Positions 43,326-52,871 of a stretch of 64,000 bases of DNA are shown piece by piece. The position numbers were made by a program, and so were the translations under genes. Position 1 is the stretch's first letter. Every line of letters starts with the position of its first letter. Source of the stretch: UBA1672 sp050633505 (GTDB taxonomy: Bacteria > Pseudomonadota > Alphaproteobacteria > Micavibrionales > Micavibrionaceae); NCBI GenBank assembly GCA_050633505.1, contig JBOEGQ010000002.1:186001-250000 (forward strand), read 5' to 3'. The notes under the pieces were generated by a model. It saw only the letters and a program-made list of their open reading frames with translations. It ran no database searches and was not told the DNA's origin.

Positions 43326-43832
43326 TTAGATCGTTTTGGCTTTCAATTTTTCAGCTACTTGTGGGGTCACGAATTCTTCAATATTTCCGCCTAAAGATGC
43401 GATTTCTTTTACAAAGGAAGAAGACACAAATTGCCATTTATCTGCCGCCATTAAAAAGACAGTCTCAATCTCCGGATCCAGTTTTGCATTCATACCTGTC
43501 ATTTGAAATTCATATTCAAAATCAGATACGGCCCGCAACCCTCTGAAGATACAGGATGCATCAACCTCACGTGCAAAGTGCACCAAAAGCTTGTCAAAGC
43601 TCCGCACTTCTATGTCACATCCCTTCTCCGGCATATTTTCAAGATCCGCACGTAACATCTGCACACGCTCCTCGGTTGAGAAAAGCGGCCCTTTACGTTT
43701 GCTATCCGCAACAGCGATAATAAGACGGTCTACCATACGGCTTGCACGGCGAATTAGATGAAGATGTCCCTTCGTAACCGGATCAAAGGATCCCGGATAT
43801 ACGCCTGTAATAAACTTTGCATCAGAAACCAT
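43326..43832 (-). CDS. coaD: Pantetheine-phosphate adenylyltransferase
   Basis: 168 residues, the usual size. CoaD joins 4'-phosphopantetheine and ATP to make dephospho-CoA, the fourth step of CoA synthesis. Signatures: Y-P-G-S-F-D-P-V-T-K-G-H (about 12-23, T-x-G-H site), F-R-G-L-R-A-V-S-D-F-E-Y-E near 93-105, and the C-terminal S-S-S-F-V-K-E-I-A. The ATG has GGAG upstream. It follows gyrA by 14 bases and precedes tRNA-Lys, so gyrA-coaD is probably one transcript. Confidence 0.97.
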   Translation of the reverse strand: MVSDAKFITGVYPGSFDPVTKGHLHLIRRASRMVDRLIIAVADSKRKGPLFSTEERVQMLRADLENMPEKGCDIEVRSFDKLLVHFAREVDASCIFRGLRAVSDFEYEFQMTGMNAKLDPEIETVFLMAADKWQFVSSSFVKEIASLGGNIEEFVTPQVAEKLKAKTI

Positions 43833-43846
43833 CGATTTATCTCCGG

Positions 43847-46642
43847 CTATTCTTCACCCTGCGGCGCGTCATCAGAGGCACCATCAGAACCTTCGGATGC
43901 AGGTGTATCTCCTTCACCCTCATTATCGAGAGCTTCATCAGATAAAGAATCACCATTTTCATCTTCGTCATCCTGAACAAGCCAAGCGACAGAAACAACA
44001 TTCTCGTCCTTGCCAACCTTAAAGATGGTAACACCCTGCGCACTTCGTCCTGTTGTACGTACATTACCAACCGGCGTACGAATCAGTTGTCCGCCATCAG
44101 TTACCAACATAATTTGGTGATTATCCGTCACAGGGAATGTTGCAACGACCTCGCCACCATTCTTTTTGGTCAGCGCCATATTCGCAACACCCATCCCACC
44201 ACGACCGGAAATACGGTATTCATAGGCAGAGGTTCGCTTTCCGAATCCCTTATTGGAAACAGTCAAAAGAACTTGTTCCTTCTCAAGCATTTCCTGGAAA
44301 CGTTCCGGTGATAATTCATGGTCCGTTTCTTCGACATCCATGCCTTCCACATCATCACCGATCATCTGCCCGGCCATTTTTAGATAAGCATTACGCTCAT
44401 CTGCCGTAACATCCACATGCGTCAGAATGGACATCGAGATGACTTCATCATCTTTATCCTTCATTTTGACACCACGTACCCCTGTCGACGTTCGACCGGC
44501 AAAAACACGGATATCTGTCACAGGGAATCTGATCGCTTTACCCATACGCGTTGCAAGTAATACATCTTCATCATCTTTACAGATCGCAACAGAAACAAGA
44601 CTTTCATCATCACCAAGCTTCATCGCAATCAGACCATTCGCACGAATGTTCTTGAAATCAGACAATTTGTTACGACGTACAGAGCCATGAGATGTTGCAA
44701 ACATAATGTCCAGATCATCCCAGATCTCTTCATTTTCCGGCATCCGCATGTAAACATTTACATTTTCATCTTTTTCCAAAGGCAACAAATTCACCAAGGC
44801 CTTTCCGCGGCTTTGCGGTGTTGCCAACGGCAATTGATAGACCTTCAAGCGATGCACGATACCACGGCTTGTAAAGAATAAAATTGGTGTATGTGTCGAA
44901 GCAACAAAGAGATCGGAAATGAAATCTTCATCCTTCATCGACATACCAGACCGCCCTTTTCCACCGCGACGCTGTGCGCGGTAGGTATCAAGCGGTACAC
45001 GTTTCACATATCCGCCATGCGTGATCGTAACAACCATATCTTCGCGCTGGATCAAGTCTTCCAGATCCATTTCAAACTCTGCATCAACAAGTTCAGTACG
45101 GCGTGGTGTGTTAAAGCGATCTTTAACATCGTGAAGCTCTTCAACAAGAACTTCCAACAATCTCTCACGAGAGCTTAATATCAAAAGGAGTTCAGCAATA
45201 AGATTTGTGATTTCCTTAAGTTCATCACTGATTTTCCCACGCTCAAGCCCGGTTAGTTTATGCAAGCGTAAGTCAAGAATCGCCTTGGCCTGCACCTCAG
45301 ACATTTGATAGGTATCATCCTCAGCAACGCAATGCTCAGGGTCTGCGATAAGGTCAATTAATGGCCCCACATCATGAACTGGCCAACGTTTGGCCAATAA
45401 CCCCTCGCGTGCAACAGCAGGATTCGGAGCATTACGAATCAACGCAATAATTTCATCAATATTGGCCACAGCTACAGCCAATCCGGCCAAAGTGTGCGCA
45501 CGGTCTCGCGCTTTACCAAGTTCATAAATCGTACGGCGTGTAATAACCTCTTCACGGAACTTAACAAATGCTTTAACCATATCACGCAGAATCATGATTT
45601 GTGGCTTACCATTATGCAGTGCCACCATGTTGCATGAGAAGTTTGTCTGAAGCGCTGTGTACTTAAAGAGTTGATTTAAAACAACGTCAGCATTCGCACC
45701 AACCTTCAATTCAACAACAACACGAACCCCATCCCGGTCAGATTCATCACGGATCTCCGCAATATCTTCAACGATTTTTTCACGTGCCACTTCACCAAGA
45801 CGTTCAAGCAATCGTCCCTTATTAACCTGATACGGAACCTCATGAACGATAATGGCCTCACGTCGTCCCATCTCTTCATAAGAGGTCTTCGCACGCATTT
45901 TCACAGATCCGTTACCTGTGTGGTAGGCTGAATTAATACCAACCTTACCAAGGATTTGCCCACCAGTCGGGAAATCAGGCCCGGGAATAATTTGAATCAA
46001 CTCTTCGGTCGTGATATCCGGATTATCAACAAATGCACAACACGCATCAATAACCTCTCCCAGATTATGTGGTGGAATATTCGTTGCCATACCAACCGCG
46101 ATCCCACCTGCCCCATTCACCAACAAGTTCGGGATACGGGACGGAAGAACTGTCGGTTCTTTCTCACTCTCATCATAGTTAGCTTGGAAGTCGACTGTTT
46201 CTTTATCGTAATCTTCTAAAACAGATTCCGCGGCCTTTTCAAGACGTGCTTCCGTATAACGCATTGCCGCCGGACTATCACCATCCATAGATCCGAAGTT
46301 ACCCTGACCATCAACAAGCGGAAGCCTCAGTGACCAAGGTTGTGCCATACGAACAAGTGAGTCATAGATAGCCTGATCACCATGCGGGTGATATTTACCC
46401 ATCACATCCCCAACAACGCGCGCAGATTTTTTATACGATTTATCAGAGGTATAGCCCCCAACTTTCATCGCATAGAGAATGCGGCGGTGAACTGGTTTCA
46501 ACCCATCGCGCACATCCGGCAATGCCCGCGAGACAATAACGCTCATCGCATAGTCGAGGTAAGACTGCTTCATCTCCTCTTCAAGCGAAATACTTGGGGT
46601 AATTTCAGATGAATCTTCCGGGGTCAGGTTATCGTCACTCAT
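43847..46642 (-). CDS. gyrA: DNA gyrase subunit A
   Basis: 931 residues. GyrA forms the DNA-cleaving half of the A2B2 gyrase that introduces negative supercoils. The catalytic Tyr lies in A-A-M-R-Y-T-E-A-R-L, and the GyrA box Q-R-R-G-G-K-G-R needed for DNA wrapping is near 560. The C-terminal beta-pinwheel follows, ending in a long Asp/Glu-rich tail. In the quinolone region the sequence is Y-H-P-H-G-D-Q-A-I-Y-D-S: Gln occupies the place of E. coli Ser83, while Asp87 is kept. The length, about 55 residues beyond E. coli GyrA (875), is mostly insertions and the acidic tail. Confidence 0.98.
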   Translation of the reverse strand: MSDDNLTPEDSSEITPSISLEEEMKQSYLDYAMSVIVSRALPDVRDGLKPVHRRILYAMKVGGYTSDKSYKKSARVVGDVMGKYHPHGDQAIYDSLVRMAQPWSLRLPLVDGQGNFGSMDGDSPAAMRYTEARLEKAAESVLEDYDKETVDFQANYDESEKEPTVLPSRIPNLLVNGAGGIAVGMATNIPPHNLGEVIDACCAFVDNPDITTEELIQIIPGPDFPTGGQILGKVGINSAYHTGNGSVKMRAKTSYEEMGRREAIIVHEVPYQVNKGRLLERLGEVAREKIVEDIAEIRDESDRDGVRVVVELKVGANADVVLNQLFKYTALQTNFSCNMVALHNGKPQIMILRDMVKAFVKFREEVITRRTIYELGKARDRAHTLAGLAVAVANIDEIIALIRNAPNPAVAREGLLAKRWPVHDVGPLIDLIADPEHCVAEDDTYQMSEVQAKAILDLRLHKLTGLERGKISDELKEITNLIAELLLILSSRERLLEVLVEELHDVKDRFNTPRRTELVDAEFEMDLEDLIQREDMVVTITHGGYVKRVPLDTYRAQRRGGKGRSGMSMKDEDFISDLFVASTHTPILFFTSRGIVHRLKVYQLPLATPQSRGKALVNLLPLEKDENVNVYMRMPENEEIWDDLDIMFATSHGSVRRNKLSDFKNIRANGLIAMKLGDDESLVSVAICKDDEDVLLATRMGKAIRFPVTDIRVFAGRTSTGVRGVKMKDKDDEVISMSILTHVDVTADERNAYLKMAGQMIGDDVEGMDVEETDHELSPERFQEMLEKEQVLLTVSNKGFGKRTSAYEYRISGRGGMGVANMALTKKNGGEVVATFPVTDNHQIMLVTDGGQLIRTPVGNVRTTGRSAQGVTIFKVGKDENVVSVAWLVQDDEDENGDSLSDEALDNEGEGDTPASEGSDGASDDAPQGEE

Positions 46643-46694
46643 ATATTCACATCTTTAGTTATTAAATCAGATTTACGCCTTTTGCGCAGGCATT

Positions 46695-47258
46695 CTATTG
46701 CCCTGTTCGAATACGCATCATTGCCTTATCAATCATACGAACAATTTCAGGCTGCACCTCCGAGGCCCAAAACAACGTCTTTTTTGTTGCTGTGATTGCC
46801 TCAGGTTTTGAATAGTACTCTTCCATCGATGTTAACTCAACAAGCGTATAAGTACGCACCATCGCATCGACAGATATTTTTTCAATTGCATTATAATTCA
46901 AAACAGATCTCATCGCATTGACAAAATTGTCACGATCTTTTGCAGGAAGACTAAGCGATGCTTTCCTCACGGCAGAATCGACTTGTACGCGTGTCGGGCG
47001 AATCTGATGAATTTTTTTCGCAAGTTCAAGCTTCTGAGCCAGTGTTTTTTCATCATTCAGCTCTGCAATCGCAATATCAATGCTTTGCTCAATCTCGTCC
47101 TTTTGGACTTCTTTCTGTTTTTTTTCATCTTGCACACGCTGTCCGACTAGATCATCTACGTTAATTGGGCTTCCTTCTTGCGCATAGACAATTGGTGCCG
47201 CCATTAACCCGATGAAGGCGATACCAACAATAACAGGCTTCTTATTAAAAAAAATCAT
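46695..47258 (-). CDS. Exported DUF2059-type protein
   Basis: 187 residues. A signal peptide (about 1-26, I-V-Y-A-Q) is followed by a charged helical segment and a domain resembling DUF2059: L-A-Q-K-L-E-L-A-K-K-I-H-Q, then V-E-L-T-S-M-E-E-Y-Y-S-K-P-E-A (near 142-156), the conserved E-L-x-x-x-x-x-Y-Y-x-x-P-x-G-like motif. The function of the family is unknown; it is periplasmic. It lies between ssb and gyrA on the same strand. Confidence 0.8.
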   Translation of the reverse strand: MIFFNKKPVIVGIAFIGLMAAPIVYAQEGSPINVDDLVGQRVQDEKKQKEVQKDEIEQSIDIAIAELNDEKTLAQKLELAKKIHQIRPTRVQVDSAVRKASLSLPAKDRDNFVNAMRSVLNYNAIEKISVDAMVRTYTLVELTSMEEYYSKPEAITATKKTLFWASEVQPEIVRMIDKAMMRIRTGQ

Positions 47259-47316
47259 CTACTCACGATCCTTATCTCAATTTACTCAAACAATCTTCAT
47301 CCCGATCCGATGCGGG

Positions 47317-47820
47317 CTAGAACGGGATTTCGTCATCCATTGAATCAATCGGTGCCGCCGCCTGTTGTTTCTGCTGTTGCTGTTGCGCCGGAGCACCACC
47401 ACCATAACCACCAGAACTTCCGTCATTAAAATTATCACCACCGCCAAAGCCGCCACCGCTGGCATTTCGGCTATCCAACATTGTCAGCTCACCACGGAAA
47501 GGACGCAGAACGATCTCTGTCGTATATTTATCTTGTCCAGTGGCCTGATCCTGCCATTTACGTGTTTCGACTTGGCCTTCGATATAAACCTTGGCGCCTT
47601 TTTTAAGGTAATTTTCACAAACTGAAACCAGACCTTTATTGAAAACAACAACACGGTGCCATTCTGTCTTCTCGCGGCGCTCTCCTGTTGCTTTATCTTT
47701 CCAGCTTTCAGACGTCGCAACAGATAAGTTCACAACTTTATCACCCGATTGCATCGCACGCACATCAGGGTCTGCACCTAGGTTTCCAACTAAGATTACT
47801 TTATTCACGCTTCCAGCCAA
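47317..47820 (-). CDS. ssb: Single-stranded DNA-binding protein
   Basis: 167 residues. The OB fold (about 1-110) starts V-N-K-V-I-L-V-G-N-L-G-A-D-P and includes F-N-K-G-L-V-S-V-C-E-N-Y-L-K-K-G and V-Y-I-E-G-Q-V-E-T-R-K-W. A Gly/Gln-rich linker follows, then the acidic tip D-D-E-I-P-F that recruits repair and replication proteins. The start is a rare TTG with GGAG seven bases upstream and gives the M-A-G-S-V-N-K start common in alphaproteobacteria; a GTG four codons later lacks a ribosome site. Confidence 0.96.
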   Translation of the reverse strand: MAGSVNKVILVGNLGADPDVRAMQSGDKVVNLSVATSESWKDKATGERREKTEWHRVVVFNKGLVSVCENYLKKGAKVYIEGQVETRKWQDQATGQDKYTTEIVLRPFRGELTMLDSRNASGGGFGGGDNFNDGSSGGYGGGAPAQQQQQKQQAAAPIDSMDDEIPF

Positions 47821-48039
47821 GTTTCTACTCCATCTAACATATAAATACGGGAATCAGAGTATAGACCGCCTTTTTGTAATTCAAAAGCCTTATATGCGAT
47901 AATTAATGGGAAATTGTGGACGGAAACAACCACACAAAACATGGCACATTATAAAGACAATAACGTACTGTTTTTCTTGCCATATTATTTAGTTAAATGT
48001 AAAGTATCGAAAAATAATATAATTTTTAAGGTGATCATA

Positions 48040-48822
48040 ATGGGTGAGTTGGATAGATTGGAGCAGGAAAACCTGACCAAACAGTTTTCTGAGGCACATC
48101 AACTTATTGGAAATCAAGGATTTATTCCGGCAGATAAGAAGAAAGAGCTTCACGATATGCTCGTACAGGTTCAGCAGAACCTGTCTGAAGGCGCGGATTC
48201 TCAAGAGATCAACAACACTCTAACCCTTCTGCCGATCATTATTGAAACCGCGCAAGCTGGTATACAGGCAGAAGAATACGGGAAAGAGCAAGAGCACCTT
48301 GCCACAACCGACGCATTAACAGGCGCGTATAGTAAACGATTCTTCGATGATACAGGGGCCACATCCATTGCCAGATTAGGCCGTGGAGACATCGGGTCTG
48401 CCGCCATTGTCTATATCGATATCGACAAATTTAAAGACTTTAACACAAATTACGGTCATAACGGCGGTGATGAAGCATTAAAATACGTCACAGACACAAT
48501 TCAGTCCTCTGTCCGTAACACGGATATTGTTGCACGATTGGGGGGAGACGAATTTGCGGTTATCTGTGTCCACAAGGACAAATCCCATGACTTCTCAAAA
48601 GTTAGAGATAAAATATACAATAACTTTGATGGTGCAAGTTTTGAAATGAATGGCCAAGATATTCCCGTATCTGTTTCTGCCGGAATTGCAGAACTTACAC
48701 CGAATGACTCACTAGAGGCCGCTAAAGATAGAGCCGATATTGACATGTACAATCAGAAAGAAGCCCGTCACAGAGTCCTCATGGACAGACAGGCTGATTT
48801 AGATGCCCCGGGGCAAGGTTAG
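48040..48822 (+). CDS. Diguanylate cyclase (GGDEF domain)
   Basis: 260 residues. An N-terminal helical region of about 95 residues of unknown role precedes a GGDEF domain (about 100-250). The domain has T-T-D-A-L-T-G-A-Y-S-K-R-F-F, I-D-I-D-K-F-K-D-F-N, and the active site R-L-G-G-D-E-F-A-V. The RxxD inhibitory site is present five residues before GGDEF (R-N-T-D), so product inhibition is expected. No membrane or sensor domain is seen. The ATG at 48040 has AAGGTGAT upstream; an earlier start 42 codons back is non-coding in look. It converges with a flp pilin gene six bases away. Confidence 0.93.
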   Translation: MGELDRLEQENLTKQFSEAHQLIGNQGFIPADKKKELHDMLVQVQQNLSEGADSQEINNTLTLLPIIIETAQAGIQAEEYGKEQEHLATTDALTGAYSKRFFDDTGATSIARLGRGDIGSAAIVYIDIDKFKDFNTNYGHNGGDEALKYVTDTIQSSVRNTDIVARLGGDEFAVICVHKDKSHDFSKVRDKIYNNFDGASFEMNGQDIPVSVSAGIAELTPNDSLEAAKDRADIDMYNQKEARHRVLMDRQADLDAPGQG

Positions 48823-48828
48823 AAAAGA

Positions 48829-48996
48829 TTAAGTTGTTAGGTTGGTAAGAATTGTATCGAATGTTCCATCGATCTCGCCACCAATGATAAAAGCCACAAC
48901 GGCAACGGCAACGGCAATAGACGCACCAATCAATCCATATTCAACCGCAGTAGCCCCACCTTCATCTGAGATATAACGAGCAATAAGCTTTGTCAT
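48829..48996 (-). CDS. Second Flp family type IVb pilin
   Basis: 55 residues, read directly from the minus strand. It starts M-T-K-L-I-A-R-Y-I-S-D, then E-G-G-A-T-A-V-E-Y-G-L-I-G-A-S, the Flp processing motif with Glu/Tyr at positions 5/6 after the Gly. A hydrophobic helix A-V-A-V-A-V-V-A-F-I-I-G-G and a short polar tail I-D-G-T-F-D-T-I-L follow. The processing region is close to the Flp at 457-645, but the tail is different and shorter. AAAGGGA precedes the ATG. It lies far from the tad locus and next to a diguanylate cyclase gene. Confidence 0.88.
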   Translation of the reverse strand: MTKLIARYISDEGGATAVEYGLIGASIAVAVAVVAFIIGGEIDGTFDTILTNLTT

Positions 48997-49062
48997 GGGT
49001 TTTCCCTTTCTATCCTCCTAAGTATTTTGCACGTAAAAACCTAAGATTCGGTAAAGAGCACC

Positions 49063-50091
49063 CTATTTAAAGCGATGGGGGCTTAAGGCATTGAGGACAT
49101 CAACATGTCCTTCATATCCTCCACCATCAATCATATTGAGCAAAATATTGGCCGATAATAATGTGCTCAATATCCCATGGGAACCATGCGCCGTAGAAAC
49201 GAAAACGTTTTCATTCAACTTCCCGACAACAGGAAAATGATCACGACTTGCCGTACGCACCCCTGCCCTATGGCCAACGACATTATACTCCCCCCTTAAC
49301 GTCGGAAGTGTATCAAACAAGTTCTCGAAATTTAATCGATCATCATCATTATCGATATCCGCATGATCCAACCATGGCTGGAATGTCGCGCCAAGACAAT
49401 GCGCACCACCCTTTTCCGGCGCGATATAACCACTATAACTCACAACGGTTTTTAAGGTTTTCATCAAATCATTCTGTTTGACATAGGTAACCTGACCACG
49501 CACCGACTTTAACGGTAACTTTGATGCCGCCTCAAAACGCAAAGAACCAATACCACAGGCCAGAATGTTTATCCCCTTATCCAGTATCCCCTCTTCCTCA
49601 ACAGGATGGTTTAAGTGAACCTCAACACCGCGTGCATATTGATGACATAATTTTTTGGGCGAAATTATGCCCGATTTTGCCAAATACAGCGATTCACAAG
49701 GGATTTCAACGCCCGACACTCGTGATGATTCAGATGCGCTCAACACGCGCATATCATCCTGCGCCCACCCCCAACTTGCAGCAGTCTTGCGAAAACGTAT
49801 CCCCTTTCTCTGCGTATTCATCAAACTTAAAATCCCGCAAGGATTCCAATCAATCGAATCTCCAAACTGTTCAAACACCTTAAGAGCCATAAAATATGCA
49901 TCAGAATAATAACGAGAAGGCGCGTCCATCTGCGCGGCAAAACGTGGATTATAAAGCCCGACATCATTACCGGAGGCACCGCTGGCCAGATGATCTGATG
50001 CTTCGTAAATCACAGGCTCATGTCCCGCGTTTTTAAAAACAAAAGCCAACGCACATCCCGCCAAACCACCGCCAATAATGTTAATACGCAT
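49063..50091 (-). CDS. mnmC2: MnmC2-like FAD-dependent oxidoreductase (C-terminal half of MnmC as a separate gene)
   Basis: 342 residues of the DAO-type FAD oxidoreductase family. The FAD motif is I-I-G-G-G-L-A-G-C-A-L-A-F (about 4-16), with V-I-Y-E-A-S-D near 29 and a C-terminal V-S-T-A-H-G-S-H-G-I-L-S-T that matches the MnmC C-domain. MnmC2 oxidatively removes the carboxymethyl group from cmnm5(s2)U34 in tRNA. The ATG at 50091 overlaps the stop of the methyltransferase gene (TGATG), so the two are translationally coupled. In E. coli both activities are in one protein. Confidence 0.88.
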   Translation of the reverse strand: MRINIIGGGLAGCALAFVFKNAGHEPVIYEASDHLASGASGNDVGLYNPRFAAQMDAPSRYYSDAYFMALKVFEQFGDSIDWNPCGILSLMNTQRKGIRFRKTAASWGWAQDDMRVLSASESSRVSGVEIPCESLYLAKSGIISPKKLCHQYARGVEVHLNHPVEEEGILDKGINILACGIGSLRFEAASKLPLKSVRGQVTYVKQNDLMKTLKTVVSYSGYIAPEKGGAHCLGATFQPWLDHADIDNDDDRLNFENLFDTLPTLRGEYNVVGHRAGVRTASRDHFPVVGKLNENVFVSTAHGSHGILSTLLSANILLNMIDGGGYEGHVDVLNALSPHRFK

Positions 50092-50771
50092 CACGTACTT
50101 TCCTTACTATAACGTCCGATACACATCTCGCGCTTACGCCCGAAACCGGGAACTTTACAAATATCAAAGCCAACACCCTGTAATCCACGACGAACAAATC
50201 CAGCCGCCGTAAACGTCGCGAGAGTGCTTCCCTCATGGCTTAAGCGTGCCATATTAGAAAAGACCGTTTCACTCCACATATCCGGATTACTTGATGGTTT
50301 AAACCCGTCTAAAAACCAACAATCAACATCTGCATCCAAGTGCCCTATTTCATCGTTCACGTCCCCAAGAATTAAAGTCAAAACGACACCACTCACAACT
50401 TCAATATTACACGTCTTATATTTTAAATCAGATGGATAATTGGCCAGTAAAAAGTCCAATTCTTCATTAAGCTCTCCCCAATGCGCAAGAACATCCGCAA
50501 TATACTCACGGTCCAGTGGGTATTTTTCAAATGAGATAAAATGCAACTCTTTCGGTTTTTCTTCCCTTGGAGCATCACGCCACATCTTAAGCACAGCCAG
50601 AAAATTCAACCCCGTACCAAATCCAGTCTCACAGATCGTAAACCTGTCCCGTCCCACCCACGCATCAGGTAAGCCATTCCCATCAATAAAAACATGGCGC
50701 GTTTCTGCCAGCCCGTCAGAAACCGAGAAATACACATCATCAAACTGTTTGGATCTTGGCACATCACTCAT
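50091..50771 (-). CDS. mnmD: MnmD-like tRNA methyltransferase (N-terminal half of MnmC as a separate gene)
   Basis: 226 residues. MnmD methylates nm5(s2)U34 to mnm5(s2)U34 with S-adenosylmethionine. It shows D-V-Y-F-S near the start, I-C-E-T-G-F-G-T-G-L-N-F-L (about 47-59, SAM site), W-F-L-D-G-F-K-P-S-S-N-P-D-M-W (about 152-166), and G-F-G-R-K-R-E-M at the end. These are the diagnostic motifs of the MnmC N-terminal domain. It is directly coupled to the FAD-dependent gene downstream. Confidence 0.93.
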   Translation of the reverse strand: MSDVPRSKQFDDVYFSVSDGLAETRHVFIDGNGLPDAWVGRDRFTICETGFGTGLNFLAVLKMWRDAPREEKPKELHFISFEKYPLDREYIADVLAHWGELNEELDFLLANYPSDLKYKTCNIEVVSGVVLTLILGDVNDEIGHLDADVDCWFLDGFKPSSNPDMWSETVFSNMARLSHEGSTLATFTAAGFVRRGLQGVGFDICKVPGFGRKREMCIGRYSKEST

Positions 50772-50825
50772 TTTAACTTTATACTACCTACCTTATGATT
50801 CGTTACTTATCGAAAGAGTTTTTAC

Positions 50826-52871
50826 ATGTCTGATAATCCTTTACTACAAAAATCCACACTCCCTAATCAAGCACCACATTTCAGCATCGTAAAAACGGAG
50901 CATTACCTTCCTGCTGTCGAAGAAGGCATTAAACGTGCACGCGCCAATGTTGAGACGATTAAAAATAATGGCGACGCCCCAACATTTAAAAACACCATCA
51001 TTGCCCTTGAAACAGCCAGTGAAGACTTAGGACAAGCGGCAAGCGTTTTTTATAACCAATTATCATCAACAGGTGGAGACGAACTGCATGCCTTGGCAAC
51101 TGAGATCGGCCCCATTAATGCCAGCTTCTCAAGTGACATCATGCTGGATGATACATTATTCGCACGCGTCAAATCCGTCTATGATCAGCGCGATGATCTT
51201 GACCTCAATATTGAAGAGCACACATTACTGGATGATACATATCGGGGCTTTGTCAGATCCGGAGCATTATTGGACAAAGATAGCAAAGATCGTCTGCGTG
51301 AAATTTCTCAGGAGCTATCGACACTAAACCCTGCATTCATGCAGAACTCGGTAAAATCAGCCGAAAGTTTTGAAATGGTCATAGACGATGAAGCAGACCT
51401 TGCCGGTCTGCCGGACAGTGCCTTGGACGCCGCGGCACATACAGCAAAAGAAAAAGGACACGATGGCAAATGGGTGTTTACGCTGGACTATCCAAGTTTC
51501 GGCCCCTTCATGCAATATGCGGATAATCGCGACTTACGCGAAAAAATGTGGCGCGCATTCTCAGATAAAGCATGGAAGAATGAATACGATAATTCGGACA
51601 ACATTAAAAAGATCATCTCCCTACGCAAGGAGAAATCCAACCTTCTGGGGCATGATACACATGCACATTACGTGTTGGAAGAACGCATGGCAAAATCCCC
51701 TGAAACAGTCTTTGCCTTCCTTGAAAAACTAAAATCCGCATATAAACCCGCCGCGGAAAAAGATCTCAAAACACTCAAAGAATTCGCAGAAAAGGAACAT
51801 GGGCTAGATGATATCAAACAATGGGACGTTGGATATTATGCAGAGAAGTTGAAGCAACAACTTTTTGAATTTACATCCGAAGATTTCCGCCCCTATTACC
51901 AACTGGATAAAGTTCTGGATGGGTGCTTCAACCATTTTAGTAAGTTATTCGGCCTGAAGTTCACCGCATCGGATAAATACGACACATGGCACGAAGATGT
52001 GAAAGCCTTTGACGTCACAGACGAGAAGAACGGCAATTTTATAGGTACACTTTATGGTGATTTCCACCCACGTACAGGCAAAAATAACGGCGCATGGAAG
52101 ACGAGCTACCGTGATCAGGGGTTATTCCGTAACAAAGTAGAGCGCCCTGTCATTGCCATCGTGTGCAACTTTACAAAGCCGACAAGTGAGCGCCCCTCCC
52201 TTCTTACACATGGGGAGGTTACAACCCTTTTCCACGAAATGGGACATGCCGTTCATGCATTACTGTCTGATGTGACATATCGATCGCATGCCGGAACATC
52301 GGTTTTATGGGATTTTGTGGAACTACCATCACAATTACAGGAAAACTGGTGCTATGAGAAAGAAATGCTGGATGGTTTTGCCGAACATTACGAAACAGGT
52401 GAAAAAATCCCTGAGGAACTCATCCAGAAATTAAGAAAATCCATGCATTTCATGGTTGGCTGGGCCGGACTACGTCAAGTGAGCCTTGGTACACTGGACA
52501 TGGCATGGCACACATGCGATCCGTCAAAGGTCGATGATATCGCCGCATTTGAAGATGAAGCAACAAAAGACACTGCTCTATTCCCACGTTTAGGCGGGCC
52601 AATGTCCACATCATTCGGACATATATTCGCCGGCGGGTATAGCGCAGGATATTACAGCTATAAATGGGCGGAGGTTCTTGACGCCGATACATTTGAGCTA
52701 TTCCTGGAAAAAGGGTTATACGATCAGAACACTGCAAACAGTTACAAAGACAACATTTTGTCCCGCGGCGGCAGTGAAAAACCAGATATCCTCTATAAGC
52801 GTTTTCGTGGACGAGACGCAGATCCGGATGCATTATTACGCCGTGAAGGACTGTTACAAAAAACAGCATGA
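50826..52871 (+). CDS. M3 family metallopeptidase (oligopeptidase A/Dcp-like)
   Basis: 681 residues. It is a zinc endopeptidase of the thimet oligopeptidase family that cleaves short peptides. The zinc site is T-L-F-H-E-M-G-H-A-V-H (about 472-482), with the third ligand in W-D-F-V-E-L-P-S-Q (about 500-508). The C-terminal Y-S-A-G-Y-Y-S-Y-K-W-A region binds substrate, as in Dcp and OpdA. No signal peptide is seen, so it is cytosolic and probably recycles peptides. The next gene starts within its stop codon (ATGA). Confidence 0.95.
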   Translation: MSDNPLLQKSTLPNQAPHFSIVKTEHYLPAVEEGIKRARANVETIKNNGDAPTFKNTIIALETASEDLGQAASVFYNQLSSTGGDELHALATEIGPINASFSSDIMLDDTLFARVKSVYDQRDDLDLNIEEHTLLDDTYRGFVRSGALLDKDSKDRLREISQELSTLNPAFMQNSVKSAESFEMVIDDEADLAGLPDSALDAAAHTAKEKGHDGKWVFTLDYPSFGPFMQYADNRDLREKMWRAFSDKAWKNEYDNSDNIKKIISLRKEKSNLLGHDTHAHYVLEERMAKSPETVFAFLEKLKSAYKPAAEKDLKTLKEFAEKEHGLDDIKQWDVGYYAEKLKQQLFEFTSEDFRPYYQLDKVLDGCFNHFSKLFGLKFTASDKYDTWHEDVKAFDVTDEKNGNFIGTLYGDFHPRTGKNNGAWKTSYRDQGLFRNKVERPVIAIVCNFTKPTSERPSLLTHGEVTTLFHEMGHAVHALLSDVTYRSHAGTSVLWDFVELPSQLQENWCYEKEMLDGFAEHYETGEKIPEELIQKLRKSMHFMVGWAGLRQVSLGTLDMAWHTCDPSKVDDIAAFEDEATKDTALFPRLGGPMSTSFGHIFAGGYSAGYYSYKWAEVLDADTFELFLEKGLYDQNTANSYKDNILSRGGSEKPDILYKRFRGRDADPDALLRREGLLQKTA

